Notes: a model not told the origin generated them from the letters alone. 64,000 nt of DNA from an uncultured Clostridia bacterium (GCA_904419075.1 CAJFQM010000007.1:78760-142759), one strand, 5' to 3'. Shown: positions 54,284 to 62,796, numbered from the stretch's first letter. Translations and numbers: made by a program.

Positions 54284-55205
54284 TTTCCGCTCCTCCCGAT
54301 AATTGTTTTCCCGTCGCCTTCAAAAAGACGTCGTCCATCTTCCCCTTTTCCACCTCAAAATCCGAAAACGCTTCGGGATAGGCGAAAATCAGCCTTCGGA
54401 CTTCCGCGACGTTCGGGATTTCAATGAGGACATGCCCCTCGCGTTCCTCCGAAAGCAATCCTTCCTTCTCGATCATGGAGAAAAGAGTTTCGTTCTTTTC
54501 GTATACTTTGATGAAATCGGACGCATAAGCGTTTTTCAATCCGACGGGCGTATCGCAGGCGACGACTTTTCCGCCGTCCAGAATCACCACGTAATCGGAT
54601 TCGGCGGCCTCCTCCATGTAATGCGTCGTCAAAAATACGGTCAGCCCCGTCTCTTTCCGCAAATCATTCAGGCAATTCCAGACCATGATTCTCGTCTGCG
54701 GGTCGAGCCCCGTCGTCGGTTCGTCGAGAATGAGAATTTTCGGCCGATGCAAAAGCGCGCGGGCAATATCGATCCGCCGCCGCTGTCCGCCCGACAGTTT
54801 CCCGAGCGGCCGCCGCAAAAGCCCTTTCAAATCCAGCCGTTTCGTCAGATCGTCCAGCGTTTCCGAATACCGTTTCCCCGTGAGCCCGTACAGCGCCGCG
54901 CGATAGCGGAGATTATCCCCCGCGGAAAGCTCCTTATCCAGAGCGCTCCCCTGAAACACGACGCCGAGTTTCGATTTTACCGCGTCGAGGTCATAGTCAA
55001 TGTTCACGCCGTCTACGACTACCTCCCCCGAATCTTTCTCGCGCACGCCCGAAATAATGTCTATCGTCGTGCTCTTTCCCGCGCCGTTCAGCCCCAGAAA
55101 AGAAAACAACTCCCCGTCCCGAACCTCGAAAGATACGTCGTCCACGGCTTTGACGTCTTTGAAATACTTTTTCAGATGTTCAACCTTAATAATCGCCTTT
55201 CCCAT
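54276..55205 (-). CDS. ABC transporter ATP-binding protein (DrrA-like)
   Basis: 309 residues from the ATG at 55205. Walker A 'FLGLNGAGKSTTIDIISG', Q-loop 'LGVVFQGSALDKELSAG', signature 'LGKLSGGQRRRIDIARALLHRP', Walker B 'ILILDEPTTGLDPQTR', then a C-terminal extension typical of antibiotic/bacitracin-type exporters. The start shares one base with the stop of the TetR gene (TGATG), so all three genes are coupled. Confidence 0.93.
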   Translation of the reverse strand: MGKAIIKVEHLKKYFKDVKAVDDVSFEVRDGELFSFLGLNGAGKSTTIDIISGVREKDSGEVVVDGVNIDYDLDAVKSKLGVVFQGSALDKELSAGDNLRYRAALYGLTGKRYSETLDDLTKRLDLKGLLRRPLGKLSGGQRRRIDIARALLHRPKILILDEPTTGLDPQTRIMVWNCLNDLRKETGLTVFLTTHYMEEAAESDYVVILDGGKVVACDTPVGLKNAYASDFIKVYEKNETLFSMIEKEGLLSEEREGHVLIEIPNVAEVRRLIFAYPEAFSDFEVEKGKMDDVFLKATGKQLSGGAENA

Positions 55206-55762
55206 CAAACCTCTTCCTTTAATTTGTTTTTTATTCCCTGAAATGTGTCCGTCAGCATACAATCGATCTGCTCTTCGGTAAACTCCGCGGTACCCGTCAC
55301 GATCATGGATGCGATTCCGTGAACGAATATCCACATCTCCAAATAAAGTTTTTCCGATTTCTCCTTATTTAACTCCGACGCGGCTGCCGCCGCGTCGGAG
55401 ATCCGCGGAGCATTCGGATCCGCGGACGGAAACGCCGTCCCCTTTTTCGCCGACATGAACAACAGCCGAAACAAATTCGGCTCCCGACGCGCAAAACGGA
55501 TATACGCTTTGCCCACCCCCTTGAACCCTTTCTCCTCTTTCAGCCCCTCTTCGATAAAAACTCCGTATATCTCGAATCCCCTCTTTACGACCGCTTCCTT
55601 TAATCCTTCCATATTCCCGAAACAAGAAAAAATCGGAGAGGTGGAACAGCTTAACCGCTTCGCCAAATCCCGAGCGTTCAGCCTCCCGAATCCCTTCTCC
55701 CGCACTTCCTCCAAAGCTCCGTTCAATATATCCTTCTCTTTTAATTTCGCTTTCGGCGGCAT
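55205..55762 (-). CDS. TetR-family transcriptional regulator
   Basis: 185 residues. N-terminal helix-turn-helix ('DILNGALEEVREKGFGRLNARDLAKRLSCSTSPIFSCFG', about 11-49) and a ligand-binding domain of the TetR_C type ('FKGVGKAYIRFARREPNLFRLLFMS'). Begins with GGAGG upstream. As first gene of the operon it most likely represses its own promoter until the exporter's substrate binds; overlapping palindromes lie 28-47 bases upstream. Confidence 0.92.
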   Translation of the reverse strand: MPPKAKLKEKDILNGALEEVREKGFGRLNARDLAKRLSCSTSPIFSCFGNMEGLKEAVVKRGFEIYGVFIEEGLKEEKGFKGVGKAYIRFARREPNLFRLLFMSAKKGTAFPSADPNAPRISDAAAAASELNKEKSEKLYLEMWIFVHGIASMIVTGTAEFTEEQIDCMLTDTFQGIKNKLKEEV

Positions 55763-55789
55763 ATCCGTTTTCCTCCGTAAAATATCATC

Positions 55790-55809
55790 TGTTATATAAC
55801 ATATGTTAT
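55790..55809 (-). promoter_or_regulatory. Candidate TetR operator
   Basis: Two overlapping perfect palindromes, TGTTATATAACA (55790-55801) and ATAACATATGTTAT (55796-55809), just before the operon. Confidence 0.6.
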
Positions 55810-55952
55810 TTTATAATGTTTTCGGAAAAAAGTCAAGCGTTTTGAACAAAAAAACGCCGTTTTACGGAGACGAAACCAAGACGGCGCGAAACGGGGACGT
55901 TTTCAAAAACGTCAAACAAAGCGGTGAAGCAGATTTTTGCCGCACAGAAAAA

Positions 55953-55982
55953 AACCGGGACAACCCAAAGGTTGTCCCGGTT
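55953..55982 (-). terminator. Terminator hairpin after the SecB-like gene
   Basis: AACCGGGACAACC / GGTTGTCCCGGTT stem with a four-base loop, beyond the 28-bp repeats on the minus strand. Confidence 0.8.
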
Positions 55983-56094
55983 AAATATACCGAACGATGC
56001 CGTTTTAATTAAATATACCGAACGATTGCGTTTGAGCCAAACACACCGAGCGGTACGATTTTCGTCAAGCGTACCGAACGATACGTCTCAGTTG
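55983..56094. repeat. Four imperfect 28-bp tandem repeats
   Basis: Units start at 55983, 56011, 56039 and 56067; each holds the core TACCGAACGAT or a close variant (CACCGAGCGGT in unit 3). The last unit overlaps the stop of the SecB-like gene. A related single copy (AAACGTACCGAAAATGCCG) is at 6091-6109. Confidence 0.85.
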
Positions 56095-56537
56095 AGCATA
56101 TCGGGATTCTCGAAGGAGAGAGTCGCGTTCTTTTCGCCCCTGTCCTCGGGGAACATGGTACCCGCGGGGATTACGGGGAGAATGAGGGGATTGATGAAAG
56201 CGTTCGCCGTCAGAGCGGAAACCGCGCTTCTCAGGTAAGGATACACGATTTCGGTGGTGCTGATAGCGAGAACCTGTCTGTCCTCGTCGGTCTTGACGTC
56301 CTCCGCCTCGAAAATGCCGACCAGACGCGCTTTCAGATTGAAGGGCTTGGGTTCGGTCTCGGTGGATTCCACTTTCACTTCGAGGGAAACGAAATAGAGC
56401 TTGTCGTTTTCCTGAACTCTTCTGATGGTGCGGGAAAACTGGGGCTTGATTTCAAATTTTGTGTTTTTTTCCATTTTCACCCGATTGATGGTGTAAGAAA
56501 GTTCTTCGGCAGTAATGCCTCTCAATGCATATTTCAT
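56088..56537 (-). CDS. SecB-like chaperone-fold protein
   Basis: 149 residues. The C-terminal half matches the SecB fold: 'LARLVGIFEA'-type strand, 'EIVYPYLRSAVSALTANAFINPLILPV' and 'AGTMFP'. The N-terminal part has alternating strands ('YFVSLEVKVES'). Classical SecB belongs to Gram-negative bacteria; Gram-positive members are mostly toxin-antitoxin chaperones or unstudied. No toxin or antitoxin gene is adjacent, so a chaperone role here is inferred. The gene is followed by four 28-bp repeats and a terminator. Confidence 0.8.
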   Translation of the reverse strand: MKYALRGITAEELSYTINRVKMEKNTKFEIKPQFSRTIRRVQENDKLYFVSLEVKVESTETEPKPFNLKARLVGIFEAEDVKTDEDRQVLAISTTEIVYPYLRSAVSALTANAFINPLILPVIPAGTMFPEDRGEKNATLSFENPDMLN

Positions 56538-56787
56538 AATCGAATACCTCGTTATCGAATATTTTGATTTTTCTAATTATACCATATCTTCCGCTTTTTG
56601 TCAATAGCGGATTGTAAATTCTTTCGTTTTATTTTATTTTTTCCCAAGCTATTGCTTTCGGGCGGAAAATATGCTATACTGTATACAATATGAACCATTA
56701 AGCGGGAAACTATGAGCGCGTTTCTCTTTCCGAAGATTTTCTTTCGGGGAAAGAAAACGCGGCTCGGCATTTTCAAGAGAAGAGAAT

Positions 56788-57321
56788 ATGTTGGAAGTCA
56801 TTCACCTCACAAAACTCTACAAGACAAAGGGCGGCGCGGACGTCCGGGCGCTGGACGACGTCTCCCTGCGCTTTCCCGAAAAGGGCATGGTCTTTCTTTT
56901 GGGACGGAGCGGAAGCGGAAAATCCACGCTTTTGAACGTCTGCGGCGGACTCGATTCCCCCACGTCGGGGGAAATCGTCGTCAAGGGCAGGAGCAGCAAG
57001 GACTTTACCCAAAGCGATTTCGACAGCTACCGCAACACCTTCGTGGGATTCGTGTTCCAGGAATACAATATTCTGGACGAATTTTCCGTCGAGGACAATA
57101 TCGCGCTCGCGCTCGAACTACAAGGCAAGCCCAAAGACAAAAAGACGATAGAAAAGCTCCTTGCCGACGTGGATCTGTCGGGTTACGCAAAGCGCAAGCC
57201 CAACACCCTTTCGGGCGGACAGAAGCAGCGCATCGCGATCGCGCGGGCGCTCGTCGCCACATTCCTGCCCGTCTACCACACGGCAAAGAAAAAACCCGTC
57301 GAATCCATTCGCGCCCTGTAA
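56788..57321 (+). pseudogene. Internally deleted ABC transporter ATPase-permease
   Basis: The frame starts as a MacB-type ATPase ('LFLLGRSGSGKSTLLNVCGG'-type Walker A about residue 38, 'NTFVGFVFQEYNILDEFSVEDN', signature 'NTLSGGQKQRIAIARALV'). Instead of Walker B it jumps straight to 'ATFLPVYHTAKKKPVESIRAL' and a stop, which is the extreme C-terminus of the fused FtsX-type permease. An in-frame deletion of well over 1 kb is the simplest explanation. Without Walker B and the membrane part it cannot work as a transporter. Confidence 0.85.
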
Positions 57322-57330
57322 CGGTAAATT

Positions 57331-58170
57331 ATGATTTCTATTCTTTTTCCCAACGAATATTTTTCCCCGAAAGCGACGCTGGAAAGCGGTCAGACGTTTC
57401 GCTTTTGTCCCGTCGAAGAAGGCGGCTACTTTGTGTTGTCCGCAGATAAGGCATGCCTGCTCTTTCCCGACGAAAAAAACATCCGCCTCGAATGTGAAAA
57501 CGCGGACGAAGAATACTTCCGCAATTATTTCGATTTTCAGACGGATTACGCCGCTCTGATTTCGGAAGCGGAAAGTTTCTCCGTCCCCGTTCTCTCCGCC
57601 GCCGCGCGGTTCGGAAAGGGACTGCGAATCCTGCGGCAGGACAAGGCCGAATGTATATTGAGCTTTATCGTTTCCCAGCAAAACAACATTCCGAGAATCA
57701 AGGGAATCCTCTCCCGTCTCTGCGCGGCGCTGGGAGAGGAAAAATCTTTCGCGGGAAGGGAGTACTTCGCTTTTCCCGCGCTTGAAAAGCTCGCGGAAAA
57801 GGACGAGGGGTTTTATCGGGATTTGGGGCTCGGATACCGCGCGAAATACATTTCCGAAACCTCGAAAAAGCTATACGCCGAAGGGACGGCGCCGCTCGAA
57901 AACAAGCGGGGCAGGGATTTGAGGAATGCGCTCAACGAATACAAGGGTATCGGAAACAAGGTGGCGGACTGCATTTCCCTGTTCGCTTTCCGCGAAACGG
58001 CGGCGTTTCCCGTGGACACCTGGATCGCCAAGCTCTATCGGGAAAACTTCGGCGGGACGGAGACCGACCGCGAAAAAATCAACCGCTTTTTCGTCGATAA
58101 ATTCGGACCGAACGCGGGAATCTTTCAGCAATATCTCTTCTATTACAAACGCGAAAAGGGAGACGCTTAA
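57331..58170 (+). CDS. OGG-type 8-oxoguanine DNA glycosylase
   Basis: 279 residues. N-terminal OGG_N domain ('LESGQTFRFCPVEEGGYFVL'), then the HhH-GPD fold: 'ECILSFIVSQQNNIPRIKGIL', helix-hairpin-helix 'LNEYKGIGNKVADCISLFAF' with the catalytic Lys (about residue 210) and 'AAFPVDTWIAKLY' with the catalytic Asp. It removes oxidised guanine opposite C and nicks the strand. It starts ten bases after the deleted ABC gene, so it may now use that gene's promoter. Confidence 0.92.
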   Translation: MISILFPNEYFSPKATLESGQTFRFCPVEEGGYFVLSADKACLLFPDEKNIRLECENADEEYFRNYFDFQTDYAALISEAESFSVPVLSAAARFGKGLRILRQDKAECILSFIVSQQNNIPRIKGILSRLCAALGEEKSFAGREYFAFPALEKLAEKDEGFYRDLGLGYRAKYISETSKKLYAEGTAPLENKRGRDLRNALNEYKGIGNKVADCISLFAFRETAAFPVDTWIAKLYRENFGGTETDREKINRFFVDKFGPNAGIFQQYLFYYKREKGDA

Positions 58171-58190
58171 AAAGCGCCTTCCCTTTTTAT
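58154..58190 (+). terminator. Terminator of the glycosylase gene
   Basis: AAAGGGAGACGCTT / AAGCGCCTTCCCTTT stem overlapping the stop codon, then TTTTA. Confidence 0.75.
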
Positions 58191-58285
58191 TTCCGCAGGT
58201 GTTCGCTCGGATTTATCCCCAAAGAGATACCTTCGGATTTATTCCGATACCGCTTTACCGAATTTTTTCCAAAGCCCCGTTCGAT

Positions 58286-59473
58286 TTATTCCCGAAAATA
58301 CTCGTTCAAGACAAATTCGACGTCTTTATCGCCGCGGCCGGAGAGATTGACGACGATACTCTTTCCCCTGCCCAGCTCCTTTGCGAGCTTCAACGCATAC
58401 GCGACCGCGTGAGCGCTTTCCAACGCGGGGATAATTCCCTCCGACAGCGACAGCGTCCGAAAGGCGGACAGCGCTTCTTCGTCCGTCACTCCGACATACT
58501 CCGCCCGCCCGATCGCGTGAAGGTAGGCGTGTTCGGGACCCACGGAGGGATAGTCCAAGCCGCTCGCCACCGAATACGCTTCCGCGGGCTCCCCGTCCTT
58601 ATCTTGAAGGACGAGACTTCTGAACCCGTGCAGGACGGCGGGCGTCCCGAAAGCGACGCTCGCCGCGTTGTCGCCTATGCCCGTCCCCCGTCCCAAGGGC
58701 TCCGCGCCGTACAGTTTCACCGATTTATCCGAAAGAAACGCGCTGAAAATTCCGGCGGCGTTGGAGCCACCGCCCACGCAAGCCACGACCGCGTCGGGCA
58801 AGCCGCCTTTGAGGCGCTTGAACTGCGCGCGGGCCTCCCTGCCCACCACCGATTGAAAATCCCGCACGATAACGGGATAGGGGTGCGGTCCGACCACCGA
58901 ACCGATACAATAGAGGGATTCTTCATAAGTCCTCGAATATTCTTCAAAGGCCGCGTCCACGGCGTCTTTCAGCGTTTTCCCGCCCGAGGACACGCAGACG
59001 ACCTCCGCGCCCAAAAGCTGCATTTTGCGGACGTTGATGGCCTGTTTTTTCACGTCGGTTTCGCCCATAAAAATGCGGCAGTTCAGGCCTAAAAGCGCAC
59101 AGGCGGTCGCGAGCGCCAGCCCGTGCTGCCCCGCGCCCGTTTCTCCGATGACCGTTTTCTTGCCCAGATGCTTGGCGAGAAGAACTTCCCCGATACAGTG
59201 GTTGATCTTGTGCGCGCCCGTGTGGTTGAGGTCCTCGCGTTTGAGATAGATGTCCGCTCCGCCCGTCTGTTCGGATAATTTCCGACAATAATAGAGGGGC
59301 GTGGGACGGCCCTGATAGGTATGCCTGAGAACGGCGAGCTCGGCGCGGAAATCTTTGTCCTTTTTCAGCCGAAGATATTCCTCATAAACTCTGTCGAGCT
59401 CCCTTTTCAGCTCCTCCGAGACATACGCTCCGCCGAACTCCCCGAAATACCCCGTCTGCAATTTGTTTTTCAT
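58286..59473 (-). CDS. trpB: Tryptophan synthase beta chain
   Basis: 395 residues from the ATG at 59473 (AAGGAG upstream). '[15 protein letters not shown]' start, '[23 protein letters not shown]' with the PLP Lys (about residue 86), '[20 protein letters not shown]' and the glycine loop '[14 protein letters not shown]'. All belong to the TrpB1 type that normally pairs with TrpA, yet no other trp gene is near. It makes tryptophan from indole and serine. A leader with two Trp codons and a terminator hairpin precedes it, so expression should follow tryptophan supply. Confidence 0.95.
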   Translation of the reverse strand: MKNKLQTGYFGEFGGAYVSEELKRELDRVYEEYLRLKKDKDFRAELAVLRHTYQGRPTPLYYCRKLSEQTGGADIYLKREDLNHTGAHKINHCIGEVLLAKHLGKKTVIGETGAGQHGLALATACALLGLNCRIFMGETDVKKQAINVRKMQLLGAEVVCVSSGGKTLKDAVDAAFEEYSRTYEESLYCIGSVVGPHPYPVIVRDFQSVVGREARAQFKRLKGGLPDAVVACVGGGSNAAGIFSAFLSDKSVKLYGAEPLGRGTGIGDNAASVAFGTPAVLHGFRSLVLQDKDGEPAEAYSVASGLDYPSVGPEHAYLHAIGRAEYVGVTDEEALSAFRTLSLSEGIIPALESAHAVAYALKLAKELGRGKSIVVNLSGRGDKDVEFVLNEYFRE

Positions 59474-59503
59474 GACTTTACTCCTTAAAAAGATAAAATA
59501 AAA

Positions 59504-59541
59504 GACCCGTCCGGCTGTTTTACAAAACATACCGTCGGGTC
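59504..59541 (-). terminator. Attenuator terminator before trpB
   Basis: GACCCGACGG pairs with CCGGACGGGTC around a loop with TGTTTT/AAAACA, followed by TTTTATTTTA, 31 bases before the trpB start. Confidence 0.85.
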
Positions 59542-59627
59542 TCGTATGATAGACGTATCATTCTTCCGATATGTTCTGCGTACGCGAAAAAGCATCCGCA
59601 AAACACACCGTTTCTGCGAACGCACTT

Positions 59628-59660
59628 TTATCCGCGCCACCAATTCCTTGAAAAGAACAT
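59628..59660 (-). CDS. trp leader peptide MFFSRNWWRG
   Basis: Ten codons with two adjacent TGG codons at positions 7 and 8, preceded by GAGGAG at the right distance and lying about 30 bases after the promoter. A terminator hairpin follows 87 bases further on, before trpB. Ribosome stalling at the Trp codons when charged tRNA-Trp is scarce is the textbook way to favour an antiterminator. The antiterminator pairing itself I cannot prove without folding. Confidence 0.75.
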   Translation of the reverse strand: MFFSRNWWRG

Positions 59661-59692
59661 ATCTTCTTCTCCTCAAAATAAGGATTTTTTAC

Positions 59693-59721
59693 AGTATACC
59701 CTATTTTTTCCTGTTTGTCAA
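59693..59721 (-). promoter_or_regulatory. Promoter of the trpB leader
   Basis: TTGACA, 17-base spacer, TATACT on the minus strand. Confidence 0.85.
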
Positions 59722-59773
59722 CAGGTCGGAAGAAATTTTTCCGAAAAAAATGTAAAAACATAATAAAAAACGC

Positions 59774-59802
59774 TTGCATTCCTCCCCGAAATGTGATATA
59801 TT
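59774..59802 (+). promoter_or_regulatory. Promoter of tRNA-Gly
   Basis: TTGCAT, 17-base spacer, TATATT, 22 bases before the tRNA. Confidence 0.65.
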
Positions 59803-59824
59803 ATGAGAGCATCAGACGGAGTAT

Positions 59825-59899
59825 GCGGGAATAGCTCAGTGGTAGAGCGTTACCTTGCCAAGGTAAATGTCGCGGGTTCAAGTCTCGTTTCCCGCTCCA
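59825..59899 (+). tRNA. tRNA-Gly(GCC), copy 1
   Basis: Acceptor GCGGGAA/TTCCCGC, anticodon loop TTGCCAA (GCC), T-loop GTTCAAG, encoded CCA. Identical to the copy at 61020. Confidence 0.96.
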
Positions 59900-59965
59900 A
59901 TCAAAGGAAGCAGGTATAACCTGTTTCCTTTTTTATTTCCCGATTTCCGAAAAGGAGAAAAAACA

Positions 59966-60745
59966 ATGACGCAAAAGGAAATTCTCGAAATCGCGCTGGC
60001 GCAATCGGCGTCCGACAGCAACTGTGCGCCGAAAGACTTTCTTTCCGAAAAGAACAAAATCGTGTTTTCCGAAAAACGCGCGGAGGCGCGGCGGTATCTC
60101 GAACTCCCCTTTCTCTGCGATTTCGTCTCCTACGGACACAACATCGTCGCTTCGGTGAGCCCCCAATATTACGGCGTCGCCGCGGAGTATATTTCCCGTT
60201 TCCCGCCCGAACACTGCTTCGAAACGCCCGCTCTGCATGTGCTCGACGAGCTCCTCAATCCCTTGCGCGCCCGCGTCTGTTTTATGGCGGAATACTGGCT
60301 CCCCGATCTTTCGCACTTAAAGCCCCTCTCCTGCCCCTATCCGACCAGGCTCCTCTGCCCGGACGATTTTTGCGGACTCTATCTGCCCGAATGGAGCAAC
60401 GCGCTCTGCGAAAAACGAAAGGGGCTGGATATTCTGGGAATCGGAGCCTACGACGCGGGAAAATTGATCGGGCTCGCGGGCGCCTCCGCCGATTGCCCAA
60501 ATATGTGGCAGATCGGAATCGACGTCCTGCCCGAATACCGCAACCGCGGCGTCGCTTCCGCTTTGACGAGCGCTTTGGCCGTCGAAATACTCCGTCGGAA
60601 TAAAGTCCCCTTTTACTGCTGCGCGTGGTCGAACCTCGCCTCCGCAAGAAACGCGATGCGCAGCGGTTTTTCCCCCGCTTGGGTTCAAATGACCGTCAAA
60701 AGCGAAAGCGACATCAATGCATTGAATCGCCGTGTATCCCCTTGA
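59966..60745 (+). CDS. GNAT family N-acetyltransferase
   Basis: 259 residues from the ATG at 59966 (AAAGGAG upstream). The N-terminal 150 residues are a separate helical domain ('RYLELPFLCDFVSYGHNIVASV', 'DELLNPLRARVCFMAEYWLPDL'). The C-terminal GNAT domain has motif A 'IGIDVLPEYRNRGVASALTSAL' with the acetyl-CoA loop RNRGVA and motif B 'CAWSNLASARNAMRSGF'. Substrate unknown. It lies 66 bases after tRNA-Gly and may be partly read from that promoter. Confidence 0.88.
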   Translation: MTQKEILEIALAQSASDSNCAPKDFLSEKNKIVFSEKRAEARRYLELPFLCDFVSYGHNIVASVSPQYYGVAAEYISRFPPEHCFETPALHVLDELLNPLRARVCFMAEYWLPDLSHLKPLSCPYPTRLLCPDDFCGLYLPEWSNALCEKRKGLDILGIGAYDAGKLIGLAGASADCPNMWQIGIDVLPEYRNRGVASALTSALAVEILRRNKVPFYCCAWSNLASARNAMRSGFSPAWVQMTVKSESDINALNRRVSP

Positions 60746-60878
60746 AACGGTTCAAAAAATAATTCCCGAAAATTTCGGGGATCCGTTCGATAAATTTCCG
60801 ATATGTCCCCGAATAAAACGCAATCTGCCCTTTTATCGGATTTTTTCAGAAAAATTTACCGAGAGCCTTAAAAAACGC

Positions 60879-60907
60879 TTGCAATTCGGGCCGATATATG
60901 GTATAGT
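60879..60907 (+). promoter_or_regulatory. Promoter of the tRNA-Val/Gly/Cys cluster
   Basis: TTGCAA, 17-base spacer, TATAGT, 12 bases before tRNA-Val. Confidence 0.75.
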
Positions 60908-60919
60908 ATATAGGATTTC

Positions 60920-60995
60920 GGAAGTTTAGCTCAGCTGGGAGAGCATCTGCCTTACAAGCAGAGGGTCATAGGTTCGAACCCTATAACTTCCACCA
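60920..60995 (+). tRNA. tRNA-Val(TAC)
   Basis: Acceptor GGAAGTT/AACTTCC, anticodon loop CTTACAA (TAC), T-loop GTTCGAA, encoded CCA. Confidence 0.96.
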
Positions 60996-61019
60996 ACAGA
61001 AACAGCGCGGACGGAGTAT

Positions 61020-61094
61020 GCGGGAATAGCTCAGTGGTAGAGCGTTACCTTGCCAAGGTAAATGTCGCGGGTTCAAGTCTCGTTTCCCGCTCCA
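61020..61094 (+). tRNA. tRNA-Gly(GCC), copy 2
   Basis: Identical to copy 1, including GACGGAGTAT upstream and AATC downstream, so the duplicated block is slightly longer than the tRNA. Confidence 0.96.
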
Positions 61095-61129
61095 ATCGAT
61101 AAAGGTTCGCGCTGTTTTTTCTTCTCAAC

Positions 61130-61204
61130 GGCGCTATAGCCAAGTGGTAAGGCCAAGGTCTGCAAAACCTTTATCCCCCGGTTCAAATCCGGGTGGCGCC
61201 TCCA
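61130..61204 (+). tRNA. tRNA-Cys(GCA)
   Basis: Acceptor GGCGCTA/TGGCGCC, anticodon stem AAGGT/ACCTT with loop CTGCAAA (GCA), encoded CCA. Confidence 0.95.
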
Positions 61205-61243
61205 AGAAATAGAAGCGGCTCTTTCGAGCCGCTTCTATTTCTT
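61205..61243. terminator. Bidirectional terminator between tRNA-Cys and citrate synthase
   Basis: AGAAATAGAAGCGGCTC and its complement around TTTC. Confidence 0.9.
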
Positions 61244-62607
61244 TATTTTCTCTGATTGAGCGGAACATACGCTCTCGGAGGTTTGACGCTGATATACGAG
61301 GGACGGATTATTTTTCCGGCAGTCTGGATTTCTTCGAGACGATGAGCGCTCCAACCCGCGATTCTCGAAACCGCGAAAATGGGAGTAAACAGCTCATACG
61401 GCAATTCGAGCATACGATAGACGAGCCCCGAATAAAAATCGACATTGGCGCTGACCCCTTTATAAATTTTCCGTTTTTCGGAAATGATTTCGGGCGCCAG
61501 CCGCGCGACCGTCTCATAGAGCGCATATTCGCGTTCGAAGCCCTTTTCCACGGAAAGCTCTTTCGCGCATTTCATGAGGATATCCGCGCGCGGATCGGAC
61601 AGCGAATACACCGCGTGTCCCATGCCGTAAATAAGCCCCGCATGGTCGAATGCCTGACCGTCCAAAAGTTTTACGAGATAATCCTTGATCTCCCCTTCTT
61701 TTTCTATATTGATATTCTGCATCATGTCGTCGAACATTCTGACAACCTTGACGTTGGCTCCGCCGTGACGGGGTCCCTTCAACGAACCCAGGGCTGCGGC
61801 GACCGCGGAATATGTATCCGTTCCCGAAGAAGTCACCACGTGAACGGTAAAGGTAGAATTGTTTCCGCCGCCGTGCTCTGCGTGCAACACCATGGCAAGG
61901 TCGAGAATCTTTGCCTCCAAAGGAGAATATTCTCCGCTTTCTCTTAAAATCTGCAACAGACTCTCCGCCGTGGAAAGCTCCGGCTTGGGAAGGTGAATAA
62001 AGAGGCTCTTTCCCATATGATAATGCTGGAAAGACTGATAGCCGTAAACGGCGAGCAAGGGGAAAACCGCAATCAATTGCAGACACTGCCTCAAAACATT
62101 GGCCTGAGAAAGATCGTCGGGATTTTCGTCGTAGGCATACAACGTCAGCACGCTTCGGGAAAGTACGTTCATCATATCCTTCCCGGGCGCCTTCAAAATA
62201 ATGTCCCGGACAAAAGACGTCGGCAGACTGCGATAATCGGAAAGCGTCTGACGGAATTGCGCCAGTTGCTCCGCGTTCGGCAATTTGGAAAAAAGCAGAA
62301 GATATACGGTTTCCTCAAATCCCAAACGATGATCGCTCAGAAAACCGTTCACCAAATCCCGAACATTGATTCCCCGATAATAGAGTTCGCCTTTACAGGG
62401 AATATACTGCCCGTCGGGCCCCTTTTCCTTCGCTTTGATATCGGAAATCTCCGTAAGCCCCGTGACGACGCCGTTTCCGTTCATATCCCGAAGACCGCGG
62501 TTGACTTTATGCTCCGTATACATCTCGGGAACAATTTTGTTATTATGCGCGGACAGTTCTGCCAGTTTTCTGATATAGGGCGTGATTTTCGAATACTCAT
62601 TTTTCAT
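61243..62607 (-). CDS. gltA: Citrate synthase
   Basis: 454 residues, the long clostridial type. 'ELYYRGINVRDLVNGF' small-domain start, 'VLHAEHGGGNNSTFTVHVVTS' (first catalytic His), 'GPRHGGANVKVVRMF' and 'YGMGHAVYSLSDPRADILMKCAKEL' (second His and Asp region). It condenses oxaloacetate and acetyl-CoA, here probably feeding 2-oxoglutarate and glutamate synthesis. No aconitase or isocitrate dehydrogenase is adjacent. Its leader holds a short ORF overlapping a terminator-like hairpin. Confidence 0.94.
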   Translation of the reverse strand: MKNEYSKITPYIRKLAELSAHNNKIVPEMYTEHKVNRGLRDMNGNGVVTGLTEISDIKAKEKGPDGQYIPCKGELYYRGINVRDLVNGFLSDHRLGFEETVYLLLFSKLPNAEQLAQFRQTLSDYRSLPTSFVRDIILKAPGKDMMNVLSRSVLTLYAYDENPDDLSQANVLRQCLQLIAVFPLLAVYGYQSFQHYHMGKSLFIHLPKPELSTAESLLQILRESGEYSPLEAKILDLAMVLHAEHGGGNNSTFTVHVVTSSGTDTYSAVAAALGSLKGPRHGGANVKVVRMFDDMMQNINIEKEGEIKDYLVKLLDGQAFDHAGLIYGMGHAVYSLSDPRADILMKCAKELSVEKGFEREYALYETVARLAPEIISEKRKIYKGVSANVDFYSGLVYRMLELPYELFTPIFAVSRIAGWSAHRLEEIQTAGKIIRPSYISVKPPRAYVPLNQRK

Positions 62608-62666
62608 ATGACGACACTCCTTTTATTCTGATTTTTATAGTTGAAAATTCTTCAGCCGAAATAAAA

Positions 62667-62709
62667 AAGCGCGCGACTACTTTTTGGCAGCAATCCGTGT
62701 CTCGCGCTT
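62667..62709 (-). promoter_or_regulatory. Terminator-like hairpin in the gltA leader
   Basis: AAGCGCG / CGCGCTT stem with a 29-base loop, followed on the minus strand by TTTTTTT, 60 bases before gltA. Overlaps the short leader ORF. Confidence 0.55.
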
Positions 62710-62724
62710 AACATATCTGGTCAT
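62677..62724 (-). CDS. 15-residue leader ORF upstream of gltA
   Basis: MTRYVKRETRIAAKK, with AGAGAG before the ATG. It ends inside the 3' part of the hairpin, so a translating ribosome would block the terminator. No codon run points to a particular amino acid, other than Arg/Lys richness. Confidence 0.4.
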   Translation of the reverse strand: MTRYVKRETRIAAKK

Positions 62725-62796
62725 ATCTCTCTCTTATCGGATTTGAAATTTTTAAATAGACGTTCTCCTTTGCACCGAACATTGAATTGCTTTTTT

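Noticed and set aside
55983..56094. CRISPR array
   Set aside because: The 28-bp units are contiguous and diverged with no spacers, and no cas gene is near.
59480..59700. T-box leader before trpB
   Set aside because: I find no T-box consensus (TGGNACCGCG) or specifier loop; the leader peptide explains the hairpin better.
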